Assembly: GCA_019307805.1 (NCBI GenBank)
Contig: JAFDIX010000256.1
Location: 1 to 5,285 of the forward strand
Source of the DNA: Deltaproteobacteria bacterium
GTDB taxonomy: Bacteria > Desulfobacterota > DSM-4660 > Desulfatiglandales > HGW-15
Direction of reading: 5' to 3'
DNA length: 5,285 nucleotides
Shown here: positions 1 through 5,285 of the stretch, piece by piece
How positions within the stretch are numbered: position 1 is the first letter of the stretch
Layout of the letters: each line of letters begins with the position of its first letter
Translations under genes and position numbers: made by a program
Notes under the pieces: generated by a model
Databases searched by the model: none
The model's input: the letters and a program-made list of their open reading frames with translations, nothing else
Told to the model about the DNA's origin: nothing

Positions 1-159
1 ACCCGAACCATCAAGCACAGGACAGGCAGGGAGGGCATCTTTCGCAGTAGCGCTTTCATCTGGGGCTGTCCTGTGATAAATTTCAAGGCCACACTGCCGT
101 TCCACAGGGCTGGGCGTGAATATGCGGGCCTTCTGAAAGAGACCTACACAGCCCTTTAA
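1..159 (+). CDS. C-terminal end of an unidentified protein (5' partial)
   Basis: The frame starting at base 1 is open for 52 codons and ends with TAA at 157-159. The codons mostly end in G or C, as in the genes downstream. The last residues (AGREYAGLLKETYTAL) read like an amphipathic C-terminal helix, which favours a real gene tail over chance. I do not recognise the family. It does not resemble the C-terminus of 2-amino-3-ketobutyrate CoA ligase, the usual partner of threonine dehydrogenase. The stop lies 65 bases before the next start on the same strand, so it could belong to the same transcript. The start and most of the protein are outside the window. Confidence 0.5.
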   Translation, partial: TRTIKHRTGREGIFRSSAFIWGCPVINFKATLPFHRAGREYAGLLKETYTAL

Positions 160-193
160 TCCAATAATGATTTCTTTCAAAGCGCTAAACAGT

Positions 194-201
194 TATATAA
201 A
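194..201 (+). promoter_or_regulatory. weak -10-like element before the dehydrogenase gene
   Basis: The AT-rich stretch here contains TATAAA at 196-201 (5 of 6 matches to the sigma-70 -10 consensus) and the overlapping TATATA at 194-199. No convincing -35 box is seen: the best hexamers upstream, within the pyrimidine-rich run at 171-180, match only about half the consensus. Transcription from here would give a leader of under 20 bases carrying only the ribosome binding site. The gene may instead be read through from the upstream frame that ends at 159. Confidence 0.22.
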
Positions 202-224
202 TAAGAAAGGGAGAGGAGGAGATT

Positions 225-1190
225 ATGGGCGTGCTTGTTACAGGAGGTACGGGTTTTATCGGGGCTCAGATTGTGCGATTTCTTTTGGAGAAAGGAGAGA
301 AAGATCTCGTTGTTTTTGACATTAACCCATCCACAAAGTTGCTAAGTGGTGTGGAGGATCGAATCGAGGTGGTCCGGGGAGACCTGGGAAATATGAGCCA
401 CGTTTTGAATGTGGTGAAGGGCTTCAGTCCTAAGGTCATCTATCATCTGGGAGGCATGCTTTCAGTACCTTCAGACGCGGACCCGGCAGCATCGTTTAGG
501 GCCAATGCCATGGGGACCTTTCACATCCTGGAGGCAGCGAGACTGTTCGAGGTGCCCCAGGTTATATTTTCCAGCACCCTTGGGACCTATGGTTATGATT
601 TGGACAATCATGCAGACGTAATCGACGATTATACCCTGCAGCGTCCGGTAATCTTCTATGGCGCCACCAAAGTATTTTGCGAGCATATGGGGTTGTTTTA
701 CAAGCGAAAGTATGGGCTCGACTTCCGGGGGTTACGATATCCATCCATCGTGGGACCGGGCGTCAAAACCCCTGGGGTGGCCCAGTTCACCTCCTGGGCC
801 ATCGAGGAAAGCGTTAAGGGCAACCCCTTTACCATATGGGTGAAACCTGAAAGCAAATGCGCGGTGATGTATTTTAAGGATGCGGCACTGGCCGCCATTA
901 AGTTAGGAGAAGCACCTCTATCAAGCATTAAGATGGTAAATTACATGATTGGCGGTGCCACTCCCATTGCCAGTGCCCGGGAGCTGGCAGATATCGTTAA
1001 GAAAAAGATCCCCACTGCGAAGATTGATTTCAAACCAGACCCTGAAATCCAAATGTTTTTTGACAAGCTGTTGCCCATTGATGATAGTATTGCCAGGAAG
1101 GAATGGGACTGGGACCCTGAGTATGACCAGGAGCGTATCGTTGATGATTTTATTGAAGAGATGAGGCTGCATCACGAGCGCTATGCATAA
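225..1190 (+). CDS. Extended SDR-family NAD-dependent dehydrogenase, L-threonine 3-dehydrogenase-like
   Basis: A 321-residue cytosolic oxidoreductase of the NAD-dependent epimerase/dehydratase superfamily. The N-terminal Rossmann motif is GGTGFIG (7-13), followed by Asp32 at the end of beta-2, which favours NAD over NADP. The active site has SSTLGTYG (116-123) and Tyr145-x3-Lys149 in YGATK. Within the superfamily, several stretches match the threonine dehydrogenase type: STxGxYG, YGLDFRGLRYP (163-173), the MYFKDAALAAI segment near 215-225, and the C-terminal IDDSIARKEWDWDPEYD (287-303). The length is normal for that group. AGGAGG at 214-219 lies 5 bases before the ATG and supports the start. 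TDH-type enzymes oxidise a beta-hydroxy acid to a beta-keto acid. The next enzyme gene encodes a beta-keto acid cleavage enzyme, so this protein probably makes its substrate. Threonine itself is not proven: no 2-amino-3-ketobutyrate CoA ligase is visible, and a sugar-nucleotide epimerase cannot be fully excluded. Confidence 0.92.
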   Translation: MGVLVTGGTGFIGAQIVRFLLEKGEKDLVVFDINPSTKLLSGVEDRIEVVRGDLGNMSHVLNVVKGFSPKVIYHLGGMLSVPSDADPAASFRANAMGTFHILEAARLFEVPQVIFSSTLGTYGYDLDNHADVIDDYTLQRPVIFYGATKVFCEHMGLFYKRKYGLDFRGLRYPSIVGPGVKTPGVAQFTSWAIEESVKGNPFTIWVKPESKCAVMYFKDAALAAIKLGEAPLSSIKMVNYMIGGATPIASARELADIVKKKIPTAKIDFKPDPEIQMFFDKLLPIDDSIARKEWDWDPEYDQERIVDDFIEEMRLHHERYA

Positions 1191-1208
1191 CAAAAACCTA
1201 AAATGTTC

Positions 1209-1401
1209 GGTTCTAGGTTCCAGGTTCACGGTTCAAAGGTTGTAAGATTTTGATATTGCTCATATTGCAAAACGTTAATTGCATTGGCACTTTCACCCAT
1301 TGGGTGTAATAGCTTTACTGCTCTTATTGATGCATTATCCCTTTGATATGAAACGGTTATTGTTTTTCAACCGTGAACCGTGAATGCTGAACCGCTCAAC
1401 C
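1209..1401. repeat. Inverted pair of GGTTC heptad repeat arrays flanking a ~125-bp core
   Basis: The left arm carries GGTTC at 1209, 1216, 1223 and 1230 (exactly 7 bases apart) and then GGTTG at 1238. The right arm carries the complement: CAACC at 1368, GAACC at 1375, a degenerate GAATG at 1382, GAACC at 1389 and CAACC at 1397. The last step in the right arm is 8 bases, as is the last step in the left arm. CTAGGTT at 1213-1219 and AACCTAG at 1398-1404 are exact inverse copies, so the element can be read as about 192 bp with imperfect terminal inverted repeats. The core has no reading frame of note. No clear target-site duplication is seen, although AACCTA occurs at 1195-1200 and again at 1398-1403. 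It could be a small non-autonomous mobile element, a dispersed extragenic repeat, or a structured leader or terminator between the two genes. Which of these it is cannot be decided from one copy. Confidence 0.6.
1284..1312 (+). promoter_or_regulatory. Candidate promoter with palindrome in the spacer, upstream of BKACE
   Basis: TTGGCA at 1284-1289 matches the -35 consensus at 5 of 6 positions. Downstream are TGTAAT at 1305-1310 (5 of 6, but only a 15-base spacer) and TAATAG at 1307-1312 (3 of 6, 17-base spacer). The perfect palindrome CACCCA-T-TGGGTG (1294-1306) sits in the spacer, where a repressor or activator could act. The resulting leader would be about 110 bases and would include the right heptad array. 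Neither -10 choice is ideal, so this is a tentative call. Confidence 0.25.
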
Positions 1402-1425
1402 TAGGAAAAAATAAAGGAGGAAAAA

Positions 1426-2346
1426 ATGGACAAAAGGATTATCACGGCGGCTATTACAGGGTCTATTCATACCCCCAGTATGTCACCCTATTTACCGATA
1501 ACCCCGGATCAGATCGTGGATGAGGCGGTCAGGGCCTGTGATGCAGGCGCGGCCGTGGCGCACATTCATGTTCGCAACCCTGAGACAGGTCAGCCTTCTG
1601 CTGATGTCAACCTCTTCAAGGAGGTTGCCGAAAAGATCAAGAGCAGGTGTAACATCGTGCTCTGTATCACCACGGGTGGCGCGCTGGGAATGACAACGGA
1701 GCAGAGGGTGGAAGCAATGACAATATTGAAACCGGAGCTGGCCTCTTTTAATTTTGGCTCTTTTAATTTTGCCCTGTTTCATGTCCTTGAGAGTCTCAAG
1801 GAGTTTAAATTCCCGTGGGAGCAAGAATTTTTGGCCCGTAGCGAGGACGCTATTTTTCCCAACACCTTCAAGTCTCTTAGGGAATTCTCAGGGTTTTTCA
1901 ATAAATACAATGTCCAACCCGAACTGGAGGTATATGATACGGGCCAGATCAATAATGTCGCCTTCATGCTAAAAAAGGGGCATCTCAAAAGGCCGATTTA
2001 TATCCAGTTTGTCCTGGGCATTTTAGGGGGAATTCAACCAACGGCCGATAATGTGCTCTTCCTGCGGAAGAGCGCCAGGGAACTCATAGGTGATTTCACC
2101 TGGTCGGTCTGTGCGGCCGGCCGCCATCAGTTTAATATGTGTACCCTCTCCCTGCTTATGGGCGGAAACGTGCGGGTCGGTCTTGAGGATAACCTCTATA
2201 TTGAGAAGGGTGTCAAGGCCAGGAGCAATGCAGAGCAGGTGGAAAAGATCATCAAGATTGCCAGGGAGTTGGGCATTGAGCCGGCTACTCCTGATGAGGC
2301 CAGAGAAATACTAAAATTAAAAGGGTTGGATAAGGTTGATTATTGA
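1426..2346 (+). CDS. Beta-keto acid cleavage enzyme (BKACE, DUF849 / Kce-like)
   Basis: A 306-residue TIM-barrel, metal-dependent enzyme. The family condenses a beta-keto acid with acetyl-CoA and releases acetoacetate plus a new acyl-CoA. The opening ITAAITGS (5-13) and PITPDQI (24-30) are typical. The Zn ligands are visible as His46 and His48 in HIHVR and Glu254 in GLEDN, with Arg250 four residues before, matching His46/His48/Glu230/Arg226 of the Cloacimonas lysine-fermentation enzyme Kce. Thr82-Thr83-Gly-Gly and Ser112 fill the Kce Ser82 and Thr106 positions. Residue 14 is Ile, whereas Kce has Glu14 to bind the substrate amine, so the substrate probably lacks an amine at that place. The chain is about 30 residues longer than Kce; the extra length includes a segment around 125-150 (KFPWEQEF through LREF). 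AAAGGAGG at 1413-1420 is 5 bases from the ATG and very strong. It is followed closely by acetoacetyl-CoA synthetase, which would use its acetoacetate. Confidence 0.95.
   Translation: MDKRIITAAITGSIHTPSMSPYLPITPDQIVDEAVRACDAGAAVAHIHVRNPETGQPSADVNLFKEVAEKIKSRCNIVLCITTGGALGMTTEQRVEAMTILKPELASFNFGSFNFALFHVLESLKEFKFPWEQEFLARSEDAIFPNTFKSLREFSGFFNKYNVQPELEVYDTGQINNVAFMLKKGHLKRPIYIQFVLGILGGIQPTADNVLFLRKSARELIGDFTWSVCAAGRHQFNMCTLSLLMGGNVRVGLEDNLYIEKGVKARSNAEQVEKIIKIARELGIEPATPDEAREILKLKGLDKVDY
1743..1772 (+). repeat. 15-base tandem duplication inside the BKACE gene
   Basis: Bases 1743-1757 and 1758-1772 are adjacent copies that differ only at the final base (14 of 15 identical). They encode SFNFG then SFNFA (residues 107-116). 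The second copy supplies Ser112, which aligns with the catalytic-region Thr106 of Kce. A pentapeptide pseudo-repeat is usual at this place in the family (Kce has TLNAG-TLNFG), so the protein-level repeat is old, but the near-identity at DNA level is notable. Confidence 0.75.
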
Positions 2347-2351
2347 GGCGT

Positions 2352-2356
2352 GGAGG
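2352..2356 (+). promoter_or_regulatory. Ribosome binding site that fixes the synthetase start at 2362
   Basis: GGAGG ends 5 bases before ATG 2362. A GTG at 2350 is in frame and would add four residues (MEAI), but it overlaps this site and has no site of its own at proper distance. Starting at 2362 also gives MSRLLWKPSEERI, the usual N-terminus of the family. Confidence 0.7.
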
Positions 2357-2361
2357 CGATT

Positions 2362-4317
2362 ATGAGTCGTTTATTATGGAAACCTTCTGAAGAAAGAATC
2401 AAAGGAACCAACATGTATCGATTCATCGGCTTTATTAATGAAAGATACAACAAAAATTTCACCGAATACGAGCCCCTCTACCGGTGGTCTGTCGAAAATA
2501 TCCCGGATTTCTGGGCATCCATGTGGGACTTCGCCGACATCAAGGCATCAAAACCTTATGATCAAGTCATTGACGATGTGACCAGAATGCCCGGCACCAA
2601 GTGGTTTTCAGGGGCCCGGCTCAATTTTGCGGAAAATCTTCTCAGGTACCGGGATGAACAGACGGCCCTGATCTTCAAGGGTGAGAATCAAGATGCCACC
2701 AGAATGACCTATGGCGAACTCTACGAGGAAGTGGCCCGCGTTGCCAGATCTCTAAGGGAGGCGGGCGTCCAGGTGGGTGATCGGGTCGTCGGCTTTATGC
2801 CCAATATGCCTGAAACCATCATTGCCTTGCTGGCAGCAGCAAGTATGGGGGCGACCTGGTCTTCCTGTTCCCCTGATTTCGGCATCAAGGGCGTGCTTGA
2901 TCGATTTGGCCAGATCAGGCCCAGGGTCCTGTTCACAGCTAATGGGTATTCGTTTAAGGGAAAACGGGTTGACTCTTTGGAGCATATCTCAAATATCCTG
3001 AAGGAACTGCCGAGCATTGAAAAGGTGGTGGTGGTACCGTACACCGAACAGGACCCGGATATCAAGGGTGTGCCTAATGCCATCCATTACCGGGATTTCA
3101 AATCTCCTGAACCGGGCCTAGAAATTGAATTTGAGCAGTTACCTTTCGATCATCCCCTCTATATCATGTTCACCTCCGGGACCACAGGCCTTCCCAAATG
3201 CATGGTCCAGAGTGCAGGGGGGATCCTCATCCATCAGTTGAAAGAACTCATTTTACACTCGGACCTGAAACAGGAAGATACCATCTTCTATTTTACCACC
3301 TGTGGCTGGATGATGTGGAACTGGCTGGTATGCTCTCTGGGTGTGGGCGCGAACCTGGTGCTATTTGACGGCAATCCTTTCCACCCAAATACCGGAGCCC
3401 TCTGGAAACTGGCCCAGGACGAAAAAATTACGATCTTCGGCACAAGTGCGGGGTATATTGCAGCCCTTCAAAATGCAGGCGTTAAGCCCGGCAAGGAATA
3501 CGACCTTAGCCCTTTAAAGGCCGTGCTCTCCACAGGGTCTCCCCTGTCCGAGGAAAACTTTGAGTATATTTACAGGGAGGTCAAACAGGACCTCCAACTC
3601 GCCTCCATCGCCGGAGGCTCAGACATCAATGGCTGTTTTGCTCTCGGAAACCCCACGGGACCGGTCTATGCGGGCGAATTACAAGGCAGAGGACTGGGCA
3701 TGAAAATCGCTGCTTATGACGAGGAAGGGGAATCAATCATCAACCAGCAGGGTGAACTGGTCTGCACCGCCCCGGCCCCATCCATGCCTATCTATTTCTG
3801 GGATGATCCGGACAACGAGAAATACCATGCCGCCTATTTTGATATGTACCCCAATGTGTGGCGGCACGGGGATTTTATAAAGATCAATGATCGGGGGGGT
3901 GTGGTGATTTATGGAAGGTCGGATGCCACCCTGAACCCCGGAGGGGTGCGGATCGGGACAGCCGAGATCTACAGCCAGGTGGACCAGTTGGAGGAGTTAG
4001 AAGACAGCATTGCCGTGGGGCAGGATTGGAAAAATGATGTCAGGGTGATTCTGTTTGTCCAATTGTCTGAAGGGGTTGACTTGACCGAAGATCTAAAAAA
4101 TAAGATCAAAAAGACTATCCGTGCCAATGCCTCTCCAAGGCACGTCCCTGCGAAGATCCTTGCTGTACCGGAAATCCCTTACACGCTTAATATGAAAAAA
4201 GTCGAATTGGCTGTCAAAAAGGTCATTCATAACCAGCCCGTGCTCAATAAAGATGCGCTCCGGAACCCCGGAGCATTGGATTATTACGCAAACTTCAAAG
4301 AGCTTCAGGAGGATTAG
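2362..4317 (+). CDS. Acetoacetyl-CoA synthetase (acetoacetate--CoA ligase)
   Basis: A 651-residue, full-length, cytosolic member of the ANL adenylate-forming superfamily. It converts acetoacetate, ATP and CoA to acetoacetyl-CoA, AMP and PPi. The N-terminal cap domain (about 1-95: LWKPSEERI, SNM-like TNMYRF, WFSGARLNFAENLL) is typical of acetoacetyl- and acetyl-CoA synthetases. The P-loop is FTSGTTGLPK (270-279), the GGSDI motif is at 418-422, and the hinge and A8 region is YGRSDATLNPGGVRIG (517-532), a hallmark of acetoacetyl-CoA synthetases. The acyl-adenylate lysine is expected at Lys612 in PYTLNMKKVE, where many relatives have SGKK in place of NMKK. The gene starts 15 bases after the BKACE stop and is almost certainly co-transcribed with it, so it probably salvages the acetoacetate that BKACE releases. 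The start chosen is the ATG with GGAGG five bases upstream, not the GTG at 2350. A thiolase needed for the next step is not in the window. Its last 4 bases overlap the end of the convergent flavoprotein gene. Confidence 0.95.
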   Translation: MSRLLWKPSEERIKGTNMYRFIGFINERYNKNFTEYEPLYRWSVENIPDFWASMWDFADIKASKPYDQVIDDVTRMPGTKWFSGARLNFAENLLRYRDEQTALIFKGENQDATRMTYGELYEEVARVARSLREAGVQVGDRVVGFMPNMPETIIALLAAASMGATWSSCSPDFGIKGVLDRFGQIRPRVLFTANGYSFKGKRVDSLEHISNILKELPSIEKVVVVPYTEQDPDIKGVPNAIHYRDFKSPEPGLEIEFEQLPFDHPLYIMFTSGTTGLPKCMVQSAGGILIHQLKELILHSDLKQEDTIFYFTTCGWMMWNWLVCSLGVGANLVLFDGNPFHPNTGALWKLAQDEKITIFGTSAGYIAALQNAGVKPGKEYDLSPLKAVLSTGSPLSEENFEYIYREVKQDLQLASIAGGSDINGCFALGNPTGPVYAGELQGRGLGMKIAAYDEEGESIINQQGELVCTAPAPSMPIYFWDDPDNEKYHAAYFDMYPNVWRHGDFIKINDRGGVVIYGRSDATLNPGGVRIGTAEIYSQVDQLEELEDSIAVGQDWKNDVRVILFVQLSEGVDLTEDLKNKIKKTIRANASPRHVPAKILAVPEIPYTLNMKKVELAVKKVIHNQPVLNKDALRNPGALDYYANFKELQED

Positions 4318-4326
4318 CTCCTTTTT
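4307..4326 (+). terminator. Possible weak intrinsic terminator across the convergent stop codons
   Basis: AGGAG (4307-4311) pairs with CTCCT (4318-4322) around a 6-base loop (4312-4317) that holds the overlapping stop codons, and a run of five Ts (4322-4326) follows on the plus strand. An alternative stem pairs GAGCT (4300-4304) with AGCTC (4316-4320). The stem is short, so termination may be inefficient. On the minus strand no T run follows, so it could act only on the BKACE/synthetase transcript. Confidence 0.3.
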
Positions 4327-5285
4327 GCCTTCCAGGCACGTATCTCTGCAGTCAGGGCCGGTAAAAGCTCATTGAGGTCCCCCACCAGTCCCAGATCGCA
4401 AGCCTCAAAGATGGCCGCCCTGGGGTCCTGGTTTATGGCCACAACATAGTCGGATTGGTCCATGCCCACAACATGGTGCATCATTCCGGAAATCCCGACT
4501 CCTATGTAAAGCCTGGGCCGGACCGTCTTGCCGCTCTGGCCGATCATCTGCTCCTCTTTGGCCCAACCCTCGTCAACAGGCGGCCTGGTGGCACCCACGG
4601 CTCCACCAAGGGCCCGGGCCAGTTCTTCGATAAGGGCCCATTTTTCGGGGGTGCCTATACCCCAGCCTCCCGCGACCACGACCTCTGCCTTCTCGAGAGG
4701 GAAATCTTCTGCCTGCTCTTCCCGCACAATATCGAGAACTTTAGGCCCTAAGTCTTTCCCGGGCATGCTGACTTCAATCTCTATCACTTCGCCCTGCCTG
4801 CCAGGATCATTGAACTGTCGCATAACCCCGGGCATGATGGTGGCCATCTGGGGCCGATGGTCAGGACAGGTGATAGTAGCCACCATCCCTCCTCCCCAAC
4901 CTGGGACCATTTGAAGTAACACGCCCTGGTCATTCACTGCCAGGTCGATGCAGTGGGCCGAGAGCCCGGTCCTGAGCCGGGCCGCAATTCGGGGAGCCAG
5001 CTCTACCCCCATGGCTGTAGCACCAATGAGGACAATTTCCGGCTTATGCTCCCTGATCATGTCTGTCAGCACCTGGGTATAGGCCAGGAGACGGTAAAGC
5101 TTCAGGCCGGGGTGATCCCCTATCAAAACCCGATCCGCGCCCCCATTGATCAGCCTTGGTGCCAGATCTCGGACATGGTGGCCCAGAAGCAGTGCTGTGA
5201 CCTCGGTGCCGGTCCGGTCAGCCAATTCGCGGGCCTTGCCCAGCAGTTCCAGGCCCACCTCGGATAACAGACCTTCGCGATGCTC
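4314..5285 (-). CDS. etfA: Electron transfer flavoprotein, alpha subunit (5' end beyond window)
   Basis: 323 residues are visible, numbered here from the window edge. The frame runs off the edge: EHREGLLSEVGLELLGKAREL is the usual N-terminal beta-strand and helix, so the GTG at 5258 is internal Val10, not a start. Probably about ten residues are missing, though an N-terminal ferredoxin fusion cannot be excluded. The protein pairs with the beta subunit and carries FAD electrons between dehydrogenases and the quinone pool or other acceptors. The C-terminal FAD domain (about 197-323) shows GGWGIG (206-211), ATRPPVD (232-238, with FAD-binding Arg234), GQSGKTV (249-255), GISGMMHH (264-271), AINQDP (283-288) and DLGLVGDL (297-304). 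GGWG replaces the common GGRG, and Ser251 stands where many ETFs have Thr next to flavin N5. The beta subunit gene is expected upstream, to the right. The gene converges on acetoacetyl-CoA synthetase with a 4-base stop overlap (TTAG), so it is a separate transcription unit. Confidence 0.96.
   Translation of the reverse strand, partial: EHREGLLSEVGLELLGKARELADRTGTEVTALLLGHHVRDLAPRLINGGADRVLIGDHPGLKLYRLLAYTQVLTDMIREHKPEIVLIGATAMGVELAPRIAARLRTGLSAHCIDLAVNDQGVLLQMVPGWGGGMVATITCPDHRPQMATIMPGVMRQFNDPGRQGEVIEIEVSMPGKDLGPKVLDIVREEQAEDFPLEKAEVVVAGGWGIGTPEKWALIEELARALGGAVGATRPPVDEGWAKEEQMIGQSGKTVRPRLYIGVGISGMMHHVVGMDQSDYVVAINQDPRAAIFEACDLGLVGDLNELLPALTAEIRAWKAKRS

Noticed and set aside
1353..1374. Local hairpin ACGGTT/AACCGT with a T-rich loop as an intrinsic terminator for the dehydrogenase gene
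   Set aside because: The T run is in the loop, not after the stem, and the stem is only 6 bp; it is better seen as part of the heptad-repeat element.
1191..1425. CRISPR array or riboswitch in the gap
   Set aside because: The repeat units are 7 bases with no spacers of CRISPR size, and I see no conserved riboswitch core; the opposed arrays fit an inverted-repeat element better.
1426..2346. Assigning the BKACE as lysine-fermentation Kce
   Set aside because: Glu14 is replaced by Ile and none of the lysine-fermentation partner genes (aminomutases, 3,5-diaminohexanoate dehydrogenase) is visible.
2350..2361. GTG at 2350 as start of acetoacetyl-CoA synthetase, giving 655 residues
   Set aside because: It overlaps the GGAGG that serves ATG 2362, and the added MEAI is not part of the usual N-terminus.
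2721..3083. Minus-strand 120-codon frame opposite the synthetase
   Set aside because: It lies within the strongly conserved adenylation domain on the other strand; composition alone explains the open frame.
5256..5258. GTG at 5258 as start of the ETF alpha gene
   Set aside because: The frame continues to the window edge and the extra residues (EHREGLLSE) are the conserved ETF alpha N-terminus, so the gene is cut by the window rather than starting here.
4455..5267. Plus-strand open frames of about 98-128 codons opposite the ETF gene
   Set aside because: They are antisense to a clear ETF alpha gene, have no family resemblance and no suitable ribosome binding site.

Overview
The window looks like a catabolic locus from an anaerobic or facultative bacterium with intermediate GC. 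AGGAGG-type ribosome binding sites, an electron-transfer flavoprotein gene, and a beta-keto-acid cleavage enzyme next to an acetoacetyl-CoA synthetase suggest a Desulfobacterota-like (old Deltaproteobacteria) sulfate reducer or syntroph. That placement is inferred from gene content and protein style, not from a marker gene.

Layout. 1-159: the 3' end of an unidentified plus-strand reading frame. 160-224: a short AT-rich leader with a weak promoter candidate. 225-1190: an extended short-chain dehydrogenase of the L-threonine-3-dehydrogenase type. 1191-1425: a gap dominated by an inverted pair of GGTTC heptad repeat arrays (1209-1401), with a possible promoter and palindrome in its core. 1426-2346: a beta-keto acid cleavage enzyme (BKACE/DUF849). 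2362-4317: acetoacetyl-CoA synthetase, 15 bases after the BKACE stop. 4314-5285: the electron-transfer flavoprotein alpha subunit on the minus strand, cut by the right edge of the window. Its stop overlaps the synthetase stop by 4 bases, tail to tail.

How the genes may work together (inference). The dehydrogenase would oxidise a beta-hydroxy acid to a beta-keto acid. BKACE would condense that with acetyl-CoA and split it into a new acyl-CoA plus acetoacetate. The synthetase would recapture acetoacetate as acetoacetyl-CoA using ATP, so that a thiolase elsewhere can regenerate acetyl-CoA. The ETF, from a separate convergent transcript, could take electrons from an acyl-CoA dehydrogenase acting on the product. 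The substrate is unknown. BKACE has Ile at position 14, where the lysine-fermentation enzyme Kce has a Glu that holds the substrate amine, so a 3-keto-5-aminohexanoate role is unlikely.

The enzyme families are well known. The least explained items are the substrate of this three-gene set and the inverted heptad-repeat element between its first and second genes.
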